Origin: an uncultured Amylibacter sp.
GTDB taxonomy: Bacteria > Pseudomonadota > Alphaproteobacteria > Rhodobacterales > Rhodobacteraceae
DNA length: 64,000 bases
Assembly (NCBI GenBank): GCA_943846615.1
Contig: OX044354.1
Location: 2,249,001-2,313,000, forward strand
Reading direction: 5' to 3'
Positions within the stretch are counted from its first letter, which is position 1. Each line of letters opens with the position of its first letter. This document shows, piece after piece, positions 19,901-25,884 of this stretch. The notes beneath the pieces were generated by a model. That model had not been told where the DNA came from, made no database searches, and was given only the letters and a program-made list of their open reading frames with translations. Position numbers and translations under genes: made by a program.

Positions 19901-20416
19901 ATCGCAGCGGGTGCAATGGTTGAAACCATGGATCACGGCGCGCAAGAATTGCGCTGGATCGGATCGCGCACAGTGGCTGCCAAAGGTCACTTGGCACCGG
20001 TCATGATCAAGGCGGGTGCGATGGGCAACGATGCGGATCTGCGGGTATCACCACAGCACCGTATGTTGGTCGAAGGCTGGAAAGCGGAATTGTTGTTCGG
20101 CGAAGATCAAGTCTTGGCGTCAGCTAAACACTTGGTCAACGGTGATAACATCTACGTGGACGAAGGCGACGCGGTGGAATACTTCCACATGTTGTTCGAC
20201 ACGCATGAAATCGTCTACGCCAACGGCGCACCATCCGAGAGCTTCCACCCAGGTGAATTGGGTATGGGTTCAATGGCCGAAGAGAGCCGCGAAGAGATCT
20301 TGGAATTGTTCCCAGAACTGCGCGGCGACAACACAGCCTACGGCCCATCAGCCCGCACCAGCTTGAAAGCTGGCGAAGCGAAGGTATTGGCGAAAAATCC
20401 TGATTTCCTGAAGTAG
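10958..20416 (+). CDS. Giant tandem cadherin-like repeat protein with C-terminal Hint domain
   Basis: A 3152-residue, very acidic protein, probably exported and adhesive or matrix-forming. Residues 1-186 form a unique Gly/Thr-rich N-terminal domain with no classical signal peptide. Residues 187-2960 are 30 consecutive repeats of about 92 residues, each with P-V-A-x-x-D near its start, the Asp-rich NDSDVDGDDLTV (Ca2+ site type) in the middle, S-D-G-T and F-T-G-x-x-x-x-x-Y, as in cadherin-like/VCBS domains. Residues 2962-3152 are a Hint domain opening with CFARGTMI (candidate nucleophile C2962) and holding VSPQHRMLV. I saw no other cysteine in the protein and no lysine before about residue 3009. 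No RTX nonapeptides and no type I secretion genes were seen nearby. AAAAGG precedes the ATG and a strong terminator follows. Confidence 0.88.
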   Translation: MAVNYQASNFPTGGGSGTLTDAVSGLSTVVTATVSTGATTFVDSGTFAEANFGEGNAQTAGTVVGTFNYVFTNSVDNVSFQLLDIDASTGTGGWDDRVSIRAFDADGAVITGITTLSTVGGGAGHEYGTNADGSQWVEGITTNSDLNAQVQLSGANIYRVEVSFEAGQLGTAPARVGVGDMSFDVINDAPVAEADAVTTDEDTAVVIDLLDNDSDPEGQTLTVTGVTSSPDGSFVLNSDGSINFLPDSNFTGSTTVTYTISDGEGGTSSATATINVDPVNDIPVAVNDSTTTDEDTPVTVDLTGNDSDIEGDNLTVTGVTSSSDGSVVNNSDGTITFTPNSDFNGTATVTYTISDGNGGTSSATATINVDAVNDPPVAVNDSTTTDEDTPVTVDLTGNDSDIEGDNLTVTGVTSSSDGSVVNNSDGTITFTPNSDFNGTATVTYTISDGNGGTSSATATINVDAVNDPPVAVNDSTTTDEDTPVTVDLTGNDSDIEGDNLTVTGVTSSSDGSVVNNSDGTITFTPNSDFNGTATVTYTISDGNGGTASATASITVDAVNDAPDAIDDVFTGTVTEDVAATINVLDNDTDVDGDDLTVTTASAPNGTVTINSDGTLEFTPVSNFTGSTTITYTISDGNGGTDSATVTLSVTPVNDAPVAVNDTVTITEDIPTDITVLTNDSDVDVGDVLTVTTASTPDGSVVINSDGTINFTPDSNFDGTTTITYTISDGNLGTSAATVTVSVDAVNDPPVAVDDTAVVVEDTPTDLTVLPNDSDVEGDDLTVTDASSPDGSVVVNSDGTISFTPESDFTGTTVVTYVVSDGAGGTDGATVSIDVSPVNDAPVAEDESVTISEDSILVTDVLGNDSDPDGDDLTVTSASSTHGSVSINSDGTINFTPTSDLTGTATVDYVVSDGNGGTDTATLTVNLLPVNDAPVAEDDNLIVAEDAVSTTLDVLINDSDVDGDDLTITTASVNEGSVSINSDGTLSYTPVSDFTGTVTVTYTITDGEGGTDSATASVTVSPIGEPPVAADDSATIAEDTVDATITVLENDSDADGDDLTVQTVSSPDGSVSINSDGTINFTPTSDFNGTTTITYTISDGTGGTASSTVTVTVDAVNDAPVAEDDGTFSVVEDAVSTVTVLTNDSDVDGDDLTVQSASAADGSISINSDGTLEFTPTSNFTGTTTITYTITDGEGGTDSATVTLTVTENNTPPVAEDDTFTIDEDTPTDLTVLTNDSDVDSNPLTITAASTNTGSVSINSDGTIGFEPDSNFTGTATITYTITDGDGGTDSATATVTVTPVNDAPVAVDDTRVVGEDTPTDLTVLTNDSDVDGDDLTVTSATVSEGSVGINSDGTINFTPTSNFTGSVTVTYTITDGEGGTDSATVAVTVSPESDPPVAENDTATVVEDTPTDITVLTNDSDPDGDDLTVTGGSSADGSVSVNSDGTINFTPDSNFTGSTTITYTISDGTSGTASATVSVSVSPVNDEPVAEDDTATIVEDTPTDLTVLTNDSDVDGDDLTVSTASSPDGSVVINSDGTINFTPDSNFTGTTTVTYTVTDGQGGTDSATVTVTVTNENDAPVAENDSVTISEDSVLTIDPRENDSDVDGDDLTITSVTVPDGTVVINSDGTISLTPTSNFTGTTTVTYTITDGNGGTDSATMTVDFRPINDAPVAEDDTATIVEDTPTDLTVLTNDSDVDVGDVLTVTTASTPDGSVAINSDGTLEFTPVSNFTGSTTITYTISDGNGGTDSATVTLSVTPVNDAPVAVNDTVTITEDIPTDITVLTNDSDVDVGDVLTVTTASTPDGSVVINSDGTINFTPDSNFDGTTTITYTISDGNLGTSAATVTVSVDAVNDPPVAVDDTAVVVEDTPTDLTVLPNDSDVEGDDLTVTDASSPDGSVVVNSDGTISFTPESDFTGTTVVTYVVSDGAGGTDGATVSIDVSPVNDAPVAEDESVTISEDSILVTDVLGNDSDPDGDDLTVTSASSTHGSVSINSDGTINFTPTSDLTGTATVDYVVSDGNGGTDTATLTVNLLPVNDAPVAEDDNLIVAEDAVSTTLDVLINDSDVDGDDLTITTASVNEGSVSINSDGTLSYTPVSDFTGTVTVTYTITDGEGGTDSATASVTVSPIGEPPVAADDSATIAEDTVDATITVLENDSDADGDDLTVIATSSPDGSVGINSDGTLSFTPTSDFTGTTTITYTVSDGSAGTDTATVTVSVTPVNDAPVAEDDTATVIEDAVSTVTVLPNDSDVDGDDLTVQSASAADGSVSINSDGTLEFTPTSNFTGTTTITYTITDGEGGTDSATVTLTVTENNTPPVAENDSAAVVEDGTATLTVLDNDSDIDGNPLTVTGASADAGSVTVNSDGTLSFEPDSNFTGTATITYTITDGDGGTDSATASVTVVPLNDAPVAEDDAQVIAEDTPTDLTVLPNDSDVEGDDLTVTSASTPDGSVAINSDGTINFTPISDFTGTTTVTYTISDGEGGTDSATVSLTVTPVTTPPVAEDDTVTVDEDTPTDLTVLTNDSDPDGDDLTVVGASTPDGSVVINSDGTINFTPTSDFTGTTTVTYTVSDGTTSTDTATVTVTVAPVNDDPVAEDDTQTVTEDTPTDITVLPNDSDVDGDDITVDTASSPDGSVVVNSDGTINFTPASDFTGTTSITYTVTDGEGGTDSATVTLTVTPANDPPVAENDTVTISEDSTLTIDPRENDSDVDGDDLTITTVTAPDGTVVINSDGTITFTPDSDFTGTTVVTYTITDGEGGTDSATMTIDFVPVNDAPVAGDDTPTSTIEEDVPTDITVLPNDSDVDGDDLTVTTASTPDGSVTINSDGTIEFTPTSNFTGTTTITYTVTDGEGGTDSATVDVTVTPVNDAPVGVMDTSTINVPGGTTTVDVLPNDSDVDGDDLTVTDASSADGSVVVNSDGTLTFDPDSGFTGTATVTYTVSDGAGGTDTSTLEVTVICFARGTMITMADGSTQAVEDIAAGAMVETMDHGAQELRWIGSRTVAAKGHLAPVMIKAGAMGNDADLRVSPQHRMLVEGWKAELLFGEDQVLASAKHLVNGDNIYVDEGDAVEYFHMLFDTHEIVYANGAPSESFHPGELGMGSMAEESREEILELFPELRGDNTAYGPSARTSLKAGEAKVLAKNPDFLK
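11807..12595 (+). repeat. Tandem array of about 2.8 copies, period 279 bp
   Basis: Units starting at 11807, 12086 and 12365 are identical on reading the bases, with a first difference at 12596 in the third copy. Each unit encodes one 93-residue domain (repeats 2-4 of the giant protein). The identity, including synonymous sites, points to recent expansion or conversion. Confidence 0.9.
12780..14137 (+). repeat. Copy 1 of an apparently exact 1358-bp direct duplication
   Basis: The segment recurs at 16107-17464 with a constant offset of 3327 bp (1109 codons, in frame). Proteins read from it in the coding frame and in antisense frames are identical between copies, and the DNA stretches compared base by base match. 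The edges lie in mid-repeat, in domains 5 and 10. Confidence 0.92.
16107..17464 (+). repeat. Copy 2 of the 1358-bp direct duplication
   Basis: Matches 12780-14137. The domain at its left edge (repeat 17) is a chimera: its first half resembles repeat 6 (DVDVGDVLTVTTASTPDGS) and its second half equals repeat 5. At the right edge repeat 22 equals repeat 10 up to DDLTV and then diverges. Such mid-domain junctions fit unequal crossing-over or gene conversion. Confidence 0.92.
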
Positions 20417-20440
20417 GAAATCAACCATAAAAAATAAAAA

Positions 20441-20472
20441 CGCCGCTGAAGAGATTCAGCGGCGTTTTTTTT
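20441..20472. terminator. Strong bidirectional rho-independent terminator
   Basis: Perfect 10-bp stem CGCCGCTGAA / TTCAGCGGCG with a GAGA tetraloop and eight T on the plus strand. A-rich sequence on the left side (20430-20440) supplies a T tract on the minus strand, so it can also end transcription of the leftward metallo-hydrolase gene. Confidence 0.94.
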
Positions 20473-20481
20473 GATTTTCAG

Positions 20482-20508
20482 AGTGTCCCCATGGGGACAG
20501 GGGGTTAA
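20482..20508 (+). repeat. 27-bp palindrome-bearing repeat, copy A
   Basis: Contains the perfect 16-bp palindrome TGTCCCCATGGGGACA followed by GGGGGTTAA. The same 27 bp occur in inverse orientation at 61337-61363. This copy is in the gap between the giant gene and the convergent metallo-hydrolase. Confidence 0.8.
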
Positions 20509-20569
20509 GTGTTTGATTTTATGCGTATTCGCCAAAAAGTCGCGAAAAATACGCTACTATCAGATGTAT

Positions 20570-21490
20570 CTATTCCCATTCCATTTGTTCAAATGCTTGT
20601 TGTGCATTCCGTCCTGCCAAACTGTCAAACTGTTCCAAATCTGCGAATGCGGATTGATCAATTTTTGGGGCGTCGATGATGGTTCCATCAATATCTAGTA
20701 AGTTACCAATTTGAACGCGTAGGTTCATCAGATAATCATATGTATGTGCTGTTGCCATTTCCAACGTGGTCGCGCGACCGTGGCCTGGTACAATATGGGT
20801 GGGGTTCAACGCAGCGAAGGCCAGAAAACTTGTTGGCCATTCTGAAATCGAACTTTGTGATCCCAACCCCAACACGCGTTCCACATAAACGATATCGCCT
20901 GTGAAAACGGTTTGTTTGCTGGGTACCCAAACGAAACTGTCGCCAGGGGTATGTGCCGCGCCGGGGTGGTGAATTTCAATGTCCACGCCACCGAGCGCGA
21001 ATTCATGAAGGGTATCAAATGTCTGATCGGCAGTGCTTGGTTCGGTTTTATCCAAAGACTCTTTTAGCAAAGCGCGTAGCATCGTCATCTGCATGGATGC
21101 GCGTTCGTTTTGGTCAGCTACGGCGTTGGCTGAAGCGATAACTGTCGCACCATTATCCTGCCAATAATCATTCCCTAACCACCGATGGTCTTGACCGCCT
21201 GTGTTGATCACGTATTTCACCGGGCTGTCCGTAATGCCCTTGATCGTTTCATGCAGGGCCTGCGCACCCGCCCATGATCCACCTGGATCAATCAAAACAG
21301 CGCCATCGGCAGTGTCGATCAGGCCAAAGGTGGCGTTATTTGCCAGATTTTCAGGATTGCGTTGTTCGTGTTTTCCAACCAAGGCCCATATGCCATCGGT
21401 TACATTTTCCACATGCAAATCTTGGGCAATTGCGGGGAAGGATGTGAATGCGAGGCAAAATACGAAGTAGGTGGATAGCTTTGGTTTCAT
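20570..21490 (-). CDS. Exported MBL-fold metallo-hydrolase
   Basis: A 306-residue metallo-beta-lactamase-fold protein with a Sec signal peptide (MKPKLSTYFVFCLAFTSFPAIAQ), so it acts in the periplasm; the substrate is unknown. The fold is supported by GLIDTADGAVLIDPGG, the later ligand motifs GAAHTPGD and FTGDIVYVER, and IVPGHGRA. The first metal motif, normally HxHxDH, reads TGGQDHRWLGN, so two of the usual histidines are missing and one or both metal sites may be altered. It runs convergent to the giant gene and shares its terminator region. No operon partner is evident. Confidence 0.82.
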   Translation of the reverse strand: MKPKLSTYFVFCLAFTSFPAIAQDLHVENVTDGIWALVGKHEQRNPENLANNATFGLIDTADGAVLIDPGGSWAGAQALHETIKGITDSPVKYVINTGGQDHRWLGNDYWQDNGATVIASANAVADQNERASMQMTMLRALLKESLDKTEPSTADQTFDTLHEFALGGVDIEIHHPGAAHTPGDSFVWVPSKQTVFTGDIVYVERVLGLGSQSSISEWPTSFLAFAALNPTHIVPGHGRATTLEMATAHTYDYLMNLRVQIGNLLDIDGTIIDAPKIDQSAFADLEQFDSLAGRNAQQAFEQMEWE

Positions 21491-21517
21491 TTTTACATTC
21501 CGTTATTTGAATGTAAC

Positions 21518-22303
21518 CTATGTGCGTGCGGCATCACTGTCAAACAGATCGCTTGGGTAGACCACTTCGGATAAATACAGTCCTTGGGGCGGGGATACGG
21601 GACCACATGCGGAACGTTCCCGTGCCGCCAATGCAATAGCCATTTGCTCTGGTTTCCATGATTGTACCCCGACACGTTCCAATGATCCGACGATACTGCG
21701 CACTTGGTTATGAAGAAAACTACGGGCGCGGATGGTGAAAATGAATTCGGTGCCGTGTGCCACTGGGATGGATTTAATCGAGATTTCATCCAGATTTTTC
21801 ACAGGGCTTTTGGCCTGACAAATCGTTGATCGAAAAGTTGTGAAATCATGTTTCCCAATCAAATGCGCCGCACCTTGGCGCATAAGATCAATGTCCAGTT
21901 TGTGTTTCACCTGCCAAACCCAACCTTCGTCGACGACGGCGGGCGCGCGACGTGATAGCAGGCGGAACGTATAACGCCGTTCCAAGGCATCAAAACGCGC
22001 ATGGAATTCATCATCCACAACGGCGCAATCCATAATTGCGATAGGGGCCGGTTTTAGGTGGTAATTTAATGCCTCGGCCAGACGAAATGGTTCCCAATTT
22101 TTGTTCAGATCAACATGGGCGATTTGTGCAGTGGCATGAACGCCTGCGTCTGTACGACCAGCGGCTTGGATTAATGGTGCTTCGGGCGCGATTTTGGCCA
22201 ATGCCAGTTCGATGGTTTCTTGGACAGAAGGCACGTTATCTTGGCGTTGCCAGCCGCGATAAGGCTTTCCGTCGTATTCGATTTTCAGGGCAAATCTGGG
22301 CAT
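21518..22303 (-). CDS. truA: tRNA pseudouridine(38-40) synthase TruA
   Basis: Isomerises uridines 38-40 in the anticodon arm of tRNAs. It has the conserved catalytic Asp in [11 protein letters not shown] (D52), the N-terminal [16 protein letters not shown] motif and the C-terminal [13 protein letters not shown] stretch; its 261 residues are normal for the family. It is preceded by a 97-bp gap divergent from ycjX and followed 27 bp later by the metallo-hydrolase on the same strand. Confidence 0.96.
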   Translation of the reverse strand: MPRFALKIEYDGKPYRGWQRQDNVPSVQETIELALAKIAPEAPLIQAAGRTDAGVHATAQIAHVDLNKNWEPFRLAEALNYHLKPAPIAIMDCAVVDDEFHARFDALERRYTFRLLSRRAPAVVDEGWVWQVKHKLDIDLMRQGAAHLIGKHDFTTFRSTICQAKSPVKNLDEISIKSIPVAHGTEFIFTIRARSFLHNQVRSIVGSLERVGVQSWKPEQMAIALAARERSACGPVSPPQGLYLSEVVYPSDLFDSDAART

Positions 22304-22400
22304 GGGTGTTCGTTAGCGTGAATTATCTGTTTTGCCAAGTGCCGCTTGGAAATTCGCCCACTAACCCATATGTATTATGTAAGCGATAAAGGATACATGC

Positions 22401-23813
22401 GTGGTACTTGGAAATATTGCAGATCGGGTTGGACGCGTTATTGAGCGAACCAGCGACAGCGTCAGCGAGGCATTGTTCGAACCCGTGATCCGTTTGGGTG
22501 TCACCGGGTTGTCGCGTTCAGGAAAAACGGTTTTTATCACTAATTTGGTGGCAAATCTGTTGGATCGTGGGCGTATGACGCAATTGATTGGTGCGCTTGA
22601 TGGGGCGATTATTTCTGCTTATTTGCAACCACAGCCCGATGATACCTTGCCGCGGTTTGAATATGAAAAGCACCTGTCGGATATGATTGGCAACACACCA
22701 AAGTGGCCGCAATCCACCCGTTCGATCAGCCAGTTGCGATTGTCGTTTCGGGTGCAGGGAACAGGCATTATGTCTGGTGTTCGCGGGCCGCGTACCGTGC
22801 ATTTGGATATTGTGGATTACCCCGGTGAATGGTTATTGGATTTGCCGCTGTTGGATCAAACATTTGCGCAATGGTCGGAACAATCATTGGCGTTGGCGGG
22901 TGTTGGTTCGCGGGCGGAATATGCAACGGACTGGTTGGCAATTGATGCAGATGTGGATGCGCCGCTGGACGAGGTTGTCGCGCAAAATTTAGCGCGTGCA
23001 TTTACAACGTATCTGTCCAATTGCCGCGAGGCTGGTTTTTCCGCCTGTAGCCCTGGACGGTTTTTGATGCCTGGCGATTTGGCAGGATCGCCTGCACTGA
23101 CCTTCGCGCCGCTGGCGGGTTCTGGCGGGCGCGGTACGTTGTACCGTGAATTCGAACGTCGCTTTGAGGCGTATAAAGCACGGGTGGTAAAGCCGTTTTT
23201 CAAGGATCATTTTTCGCGCATCGAGCGCCAGATAGTGTTGGTGGATGCATTGGGTGCATTGCATGCTGGGCCACAGGCCGTGCATGATTTGCGCGGTGCG
23301 ATGGTGGATATTTTGAATTGCTTTAAGACTGGGCAAAATGGCATTCTGTCGGCTCTTTTAGGGAAATCCGTGGAACGCATTTTATTTGCATCGACCAAGG
23401 CGGATCATTTGCACCATGCCCAACATGGTGCCTTGACCAATATCATGGATGCGCTGCTACGCGAGGCAAAGGATCGCGCGGATTTTCAAGGTTCAACGAC
23501 ACAAAGCCTGTCATTAGCCAGCCTGCGCACAACCGTCGAAGAAGTGATTACGCATGATGGCGAAACATTGGATGCTGTGCGTGGGCGTTTGTTGGATACG
23601 GGCAAAGATGCGGTGATGTATGCGGGGGAATTGCCCGATGATCCGACGGCGTTATTGCAGACCGCCCGTGAAGGGGCGCAGAAATGGTTGGCAGATGATT
23701 ACGCTGTTATGCGGTTTTCGCCTGCGAAAATCGCGTTGAAATCGGGCGATGGGCCGCCGCATATCCGATTGGATCGCGCCGCAGAGTTTTTATTTGGGGA
23801 CAAGTTGATATGA
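22401..23813 (+). CDS. ycjX: YcjX-family P-loop NTPase
   Basis: A 470-residue YcjX/DUF463 protein, a predicted GTPase-like ATPase of unknown biochemical role, stress-linked in enterobacteria. Walker A is GLSRSGKT (residues 36-43), and LDIVDYPGEWLLDLPLL carries the D-x-P-G Walker B/switch II-like segment. The start is GTG at 22401 with AAAGGA 8 nt upstream; the nearby ATG at 22397 is out of frame. It overlaps the next gene, ycjF, by 4 bp (ATGA), an arrangement conserved in many proteobacteria. Confidence 0.91.
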   Translation: MVLGNIADRVGRVIERTSDSVSEALFEPVIRLGVTGLSRSGKTVFITNLVANLLDRGRMTQLIGALDGAIISAYLQPQPDDTLPRFEYEKHLSDMIGNTPKWPQSTRSISQLRLSFRVQGTGIMSGVRGPRTVHLDIVDYPGEWLLDLPLLDQTFAQWSEQSLALAGVGSRAEYATDWLAIDADVDAPLDEVVAQNLARAFTTYLSNCREAGFSACSPGRFLMPGDLAGSPALTFAPLAGSGGRGTLYREFERRFEAYKARVVKPFFKDHFSRIERQIVLVDALGALHAGPQAVHDLRGAMVDILNCFKTGQNGILSALLGKSVERILFASTKADHLHHAQHGALTNIMDALLREAKDRADFQGSTTQSLSLASLRTTVEEVITHDGETLDAVRGRLLDTGKDAVMYAGELPDDPTALLQTAREGAQKWLADDYAVMRFSPAKIALKSGDGPPHIRLDRAAEFLFGDKLI

Positions 23814-24808
23814 GCAATCGCAAGTCACCTGTGGTGATCGAAATGGACAAGCCCAAACGTAAGAAGGCCGCGACCCCCGCAGATGCGCCGCCCATTGTGG
23901 ATATGCCGACGGGCGCGGTGATGGAAGCGGTTACGCGCACGGCGGCGCGCAAGACCTCGGGTTTGGCCAAATTGTTTTGGGGTTCTGTTTTGACCCTGCT
24001 GGGGTTTATGATCTCGTTGGCGTTTTGGGATTTCGTGGTGAACCTGTTGTCACGCAATGTCTGGATGGGGCGAGTGGCGTTGGTTTTAGTCAGCGTTGTT
24101 GTGATTTGCTTGTTGATTTTCGCGCTGCGTGAATTGGCGGCGATGTCGCGTCTACGCAGAATTGATGGCCTGCGCAAAACCAGCGAGAGATTGCATCATA
24201 GTGATGATTTAAGCGCGGTTCGTGCCCATGGTGATCGGTTGGTTCGGCTGATCAAGGGCCGCGATGAACTGGTGTGGGCCGTTGCGAATTATCGTGAACG
24301 CATTGGTGATCAACTGGATGCGCCAGCCGCGTTGGCGTTTACAGAGGCACGTTTGATGAAACCCCAAGATGAACTGGTTCAACGCGAGATTGAGAACGGT
24401 TCACGAGTTGTCGCGACGGCGACAGCGCTGGCGCCGTTTGCTCTGCTGGATGTGGTTATGGCTTTGGGTGCGAATGTTCGCATGATCCGCCGCATTGCCG
24501 AAATATACGGCGGACGCGCGGGCAGCTTTGGGTCATGGCGCCTGTTGCGCGCAGTTGCGGGGCATTTGGTGGCAACGGGCGCGGTTTCGATCGGTGATGA
24601 TATGTTGGGATCCATCGCAGGTGGCGGTGTTTTATCAAAGGTATCGCGGCGATTTGGCGAGGGTTTGGTCAACGGCGCATTAACCGCGCGTGTGGGCATA
24701 GCCGCCGCCGAGGTCTGTCGCCCGATGCCGTACAGTGCGTTGAAAAAACCGAAAGTGACGGCGATCGTGAAAAATGCGCTGACGGGGCTGGTTTCGAAGC
24801 AGAGTTAG
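23810..24808 (+). CDS. ycjF: YcjF-family inner-membrane protein (TIGR01620/DUF697)
   Basis: A 332-residue protein with a Lys/Pro-rich cytoplasmic N-terminus, two transmembrane helices (residues about 54-80 and 84-108) and a C-terminal DUF697-like domain rich in Ala/Gly (ATALAPFALLDVVMALGANVRMIRRIAEIYGGR). It is the usual partner of YcjX and is translationally coupled to it. Function unknown. It ends 4 bp inside the convergent globin gene. Confidence 0.87.
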   Translation: MSNRKSPVVIEMDKPKRKKAATPADAPPIVDMPTGAVMEAVTRTAARKTSGLAKLFWGSVLTLLGFMISLAFWDFVVNLLSRNVWMGRVALVLVSVVVICLLIFALRELAAMSRLRRIDGLRKTSERLHHSDDLSAVRAHGDRLVRLIKGRDELVWAVANYRERIGDQLDAPAALAFTEARLMKPQDELVQREIENGSRVVATATALAPFALLDVVMALGANVRMIRRIAEIYGGRAGSFGSWRLLRAVAGHLVATGAVSIGDDMLGSIAGGGVLSKVSRRFGEGLVNGALTARVGIAAAEVCRPMPYSALKKPKVTAIVKNALTGLVSKQS

Positions 24809-25221
24809 TGCAGATTTGGGACGCCGCGTGCCTGTGCACGGGTACCTTGTAGGCGCATTTTCAAACTCTCGCCGATGCGACGTGCGAGATTGCTGAATTG
24901 CATGGCGGGGTTGGGTGGTAGTACAGTAGTCAATGTCGTTTGAAACAGATGCAGCCAAATTTCGAAATGCTCGGGTTGAATATGACCTTGGGCGCGGTGA
25001 ACCAGAAATGGATTTCCCGCATAATCCCGTTCGTGCAAAATGGCGTTTGCCCAGAACCGTTCGATTTTCGCCTCGTGTGCCTGCCAACCATCTGCGGTGA
25101 CGCTGTGCGCGAAAATAGGGGCCAAAACGGGATCGTTTCGCACGGCAACATAGAAATGTTTTACAACGCGGTTGATATCATCGCGTGTGATGTCAATTTT
25201 GGGTGGTAAGGCGTTAGACAT
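24805..25221 (-). CDS. Group III truncated hemoglobin
   Basis: A 138-residue globin of the TrHb3 type, possibly handling NO or oxygen. It shows the order ITRDDINRVVKHFYVAVRNDPVLAPIFAHSV (A-E region), W...HEAKIERFWANAIL, and FLVHRAQGHIQPEHFEIWLHLFQTT with the candidate proximal histidine in the F helix. ATG 25221 (MSNALPP) overlaps the stop of the upstream small membrane gene by 8 bp; the in-frame extension to 25236 is unlikely. An Rrf2-type regulator lies divergently upstream, which fits NO control. Confidence 0.86.
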   Translation of the reverse strand: MSNALPPKIDITRDDINRVVKHFYVAVRNDPVLAPIFAHSVTADGWQAHEAKIERFWANAILHERDYAGNPFLVHRAQGHIQPEHFEIWLHLFQTTLTTVLPPNPAMQFSNLARRIGESLKMRLQGTRAQARGVPNLH

Positions 25222-25378
25222 ATAAAAAAATGCCAATCAAGCCCAACGGTAACCAAAATAAAAAGTTAAAGAATGATCGCATTAGCCCCATATCGGATTC
25301 TGGATCGACGTCGAAATACCGACACATAACGGTACCGGGCCACAAGAACATATTTCCAAGAGTGTTTAGGAGAGCCAT
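25214..25378 (-). CDS. Small membrane protein upstream of the truncated globin
   Basis: A 54-residue protein with two hydrophobic segments (MALLNTLGNMFLWPGTV; FFNFLFWLPLGLIGIFLYV) flanking CRYFDVDPESDMGLMRS. The ATG at 25378 has a clear AAAGGA 7 nt upstream, which decides the start. It overlaps the globin start by 8 bp, so the two are co-translated. I do not recognise the family; co-expression with the globin suggests a shared role. Confidence 0.72.
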   Translation of the reverse strand: MALLNTLGNMFLWPGTVMCRYFDVDPESDMGLMRSFFNFLFWLPLGLIGIFLYV

Positions 25379-25431
25379 GATGATTCCTTTATTGCGCATT
25401 TGTAATACCTATTTAATATTCTTTTAATTCC

Positions 25432-25444
25432 GCATTGTAAATGC
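25432..25444. promoter_or_regulatory. Inverted repeat, candidate Rrf2/NsrR operator
   Basis: GCATT-GTA-AATGC is a perfect 5-bp inverted repeat in the divergent gap between the globin operon and the Rrf2 gene. NsrR sites are AT-rich inverted repeats built on ATGCATTT-type halves, and a further half-like GCATTTGTAAT lies about 30 bp to the left. Confidence 0.45.
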
Positions 25445-25455
25445 TAATTAAAGTT

Positions 25456-25884
25456 ATGCAGTTAAGTAAGTTCACAGACTATGGTTTGCGCGTTTTGATG
25501 CAATTAGCGGCGAATGACCCTGAACGGGTGTCGGTCGGCCAAATCGCGACCAGTTTTAAAATTTCAGACAATCATGTCGCCAAAGTGGCATCAGCGTTGG
25601 TTAAGGGGGGATTTGTTGCGTCGGGGCGTGGGCGTGCGGGTGGTTTAACATTGGCAAAGCCCGCGGATCAGATCAACATTGGCGCAGTTGTGCGGCATTT
25701 GTCGGGGGACGTGCCTGTGGTCGAATGTTTCGCCGCAGACGCCAAGGATTGCGCGGCGTTTGCGCAATGTGGGTTACGCGGGCCGCTGTTTCAGGCACAA
25801 CAGGCGTTTTTCAATGTTTTGGATGAATATACCGTGGATCAGGTGATTAAGGATCGTCACCTGATGGCGGGTTTGTTGGCCTGA
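25456..25884 (+). CDS. Rrf2-family Fe-S regulator, NsrR-like
   Basis: A 142-residue winged-helix regulator with the Rrf2 N-terminus MQLSKFTDYGLRVLMQLA, helix-turn-helix ...VSVGQIATSFKISDNHVAKVASALVKGGFV, and RGRAGGLTLAKP wing. Three cysteines (VVECFAADAKDCAAFAQCGLRG) match the C-x(5-8)-C-x(4-5)-C cluster of NsrR/IscR-type proteins, so an Fe-S cluster sensing NO is likely. ATG 25456 matches the usual family start; ATG 25441 is possible. It is divergent from the globin operon and ends 28 bp inside the convergent monooxygenase gene. Confidence 0.84.
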   Translation: MQLSKFTDYGLRVLMQLAANDPERVSVGQIATSFKISDNHVAKVASALVKGGFVASGRGRAGGLTLAKPADQINIGAVVRHLSGDVPVVECFAADAKDCAAFAQCGLRGPLFQAQQAFFNVLDEYTVDQVIKDRHLMAGLLA

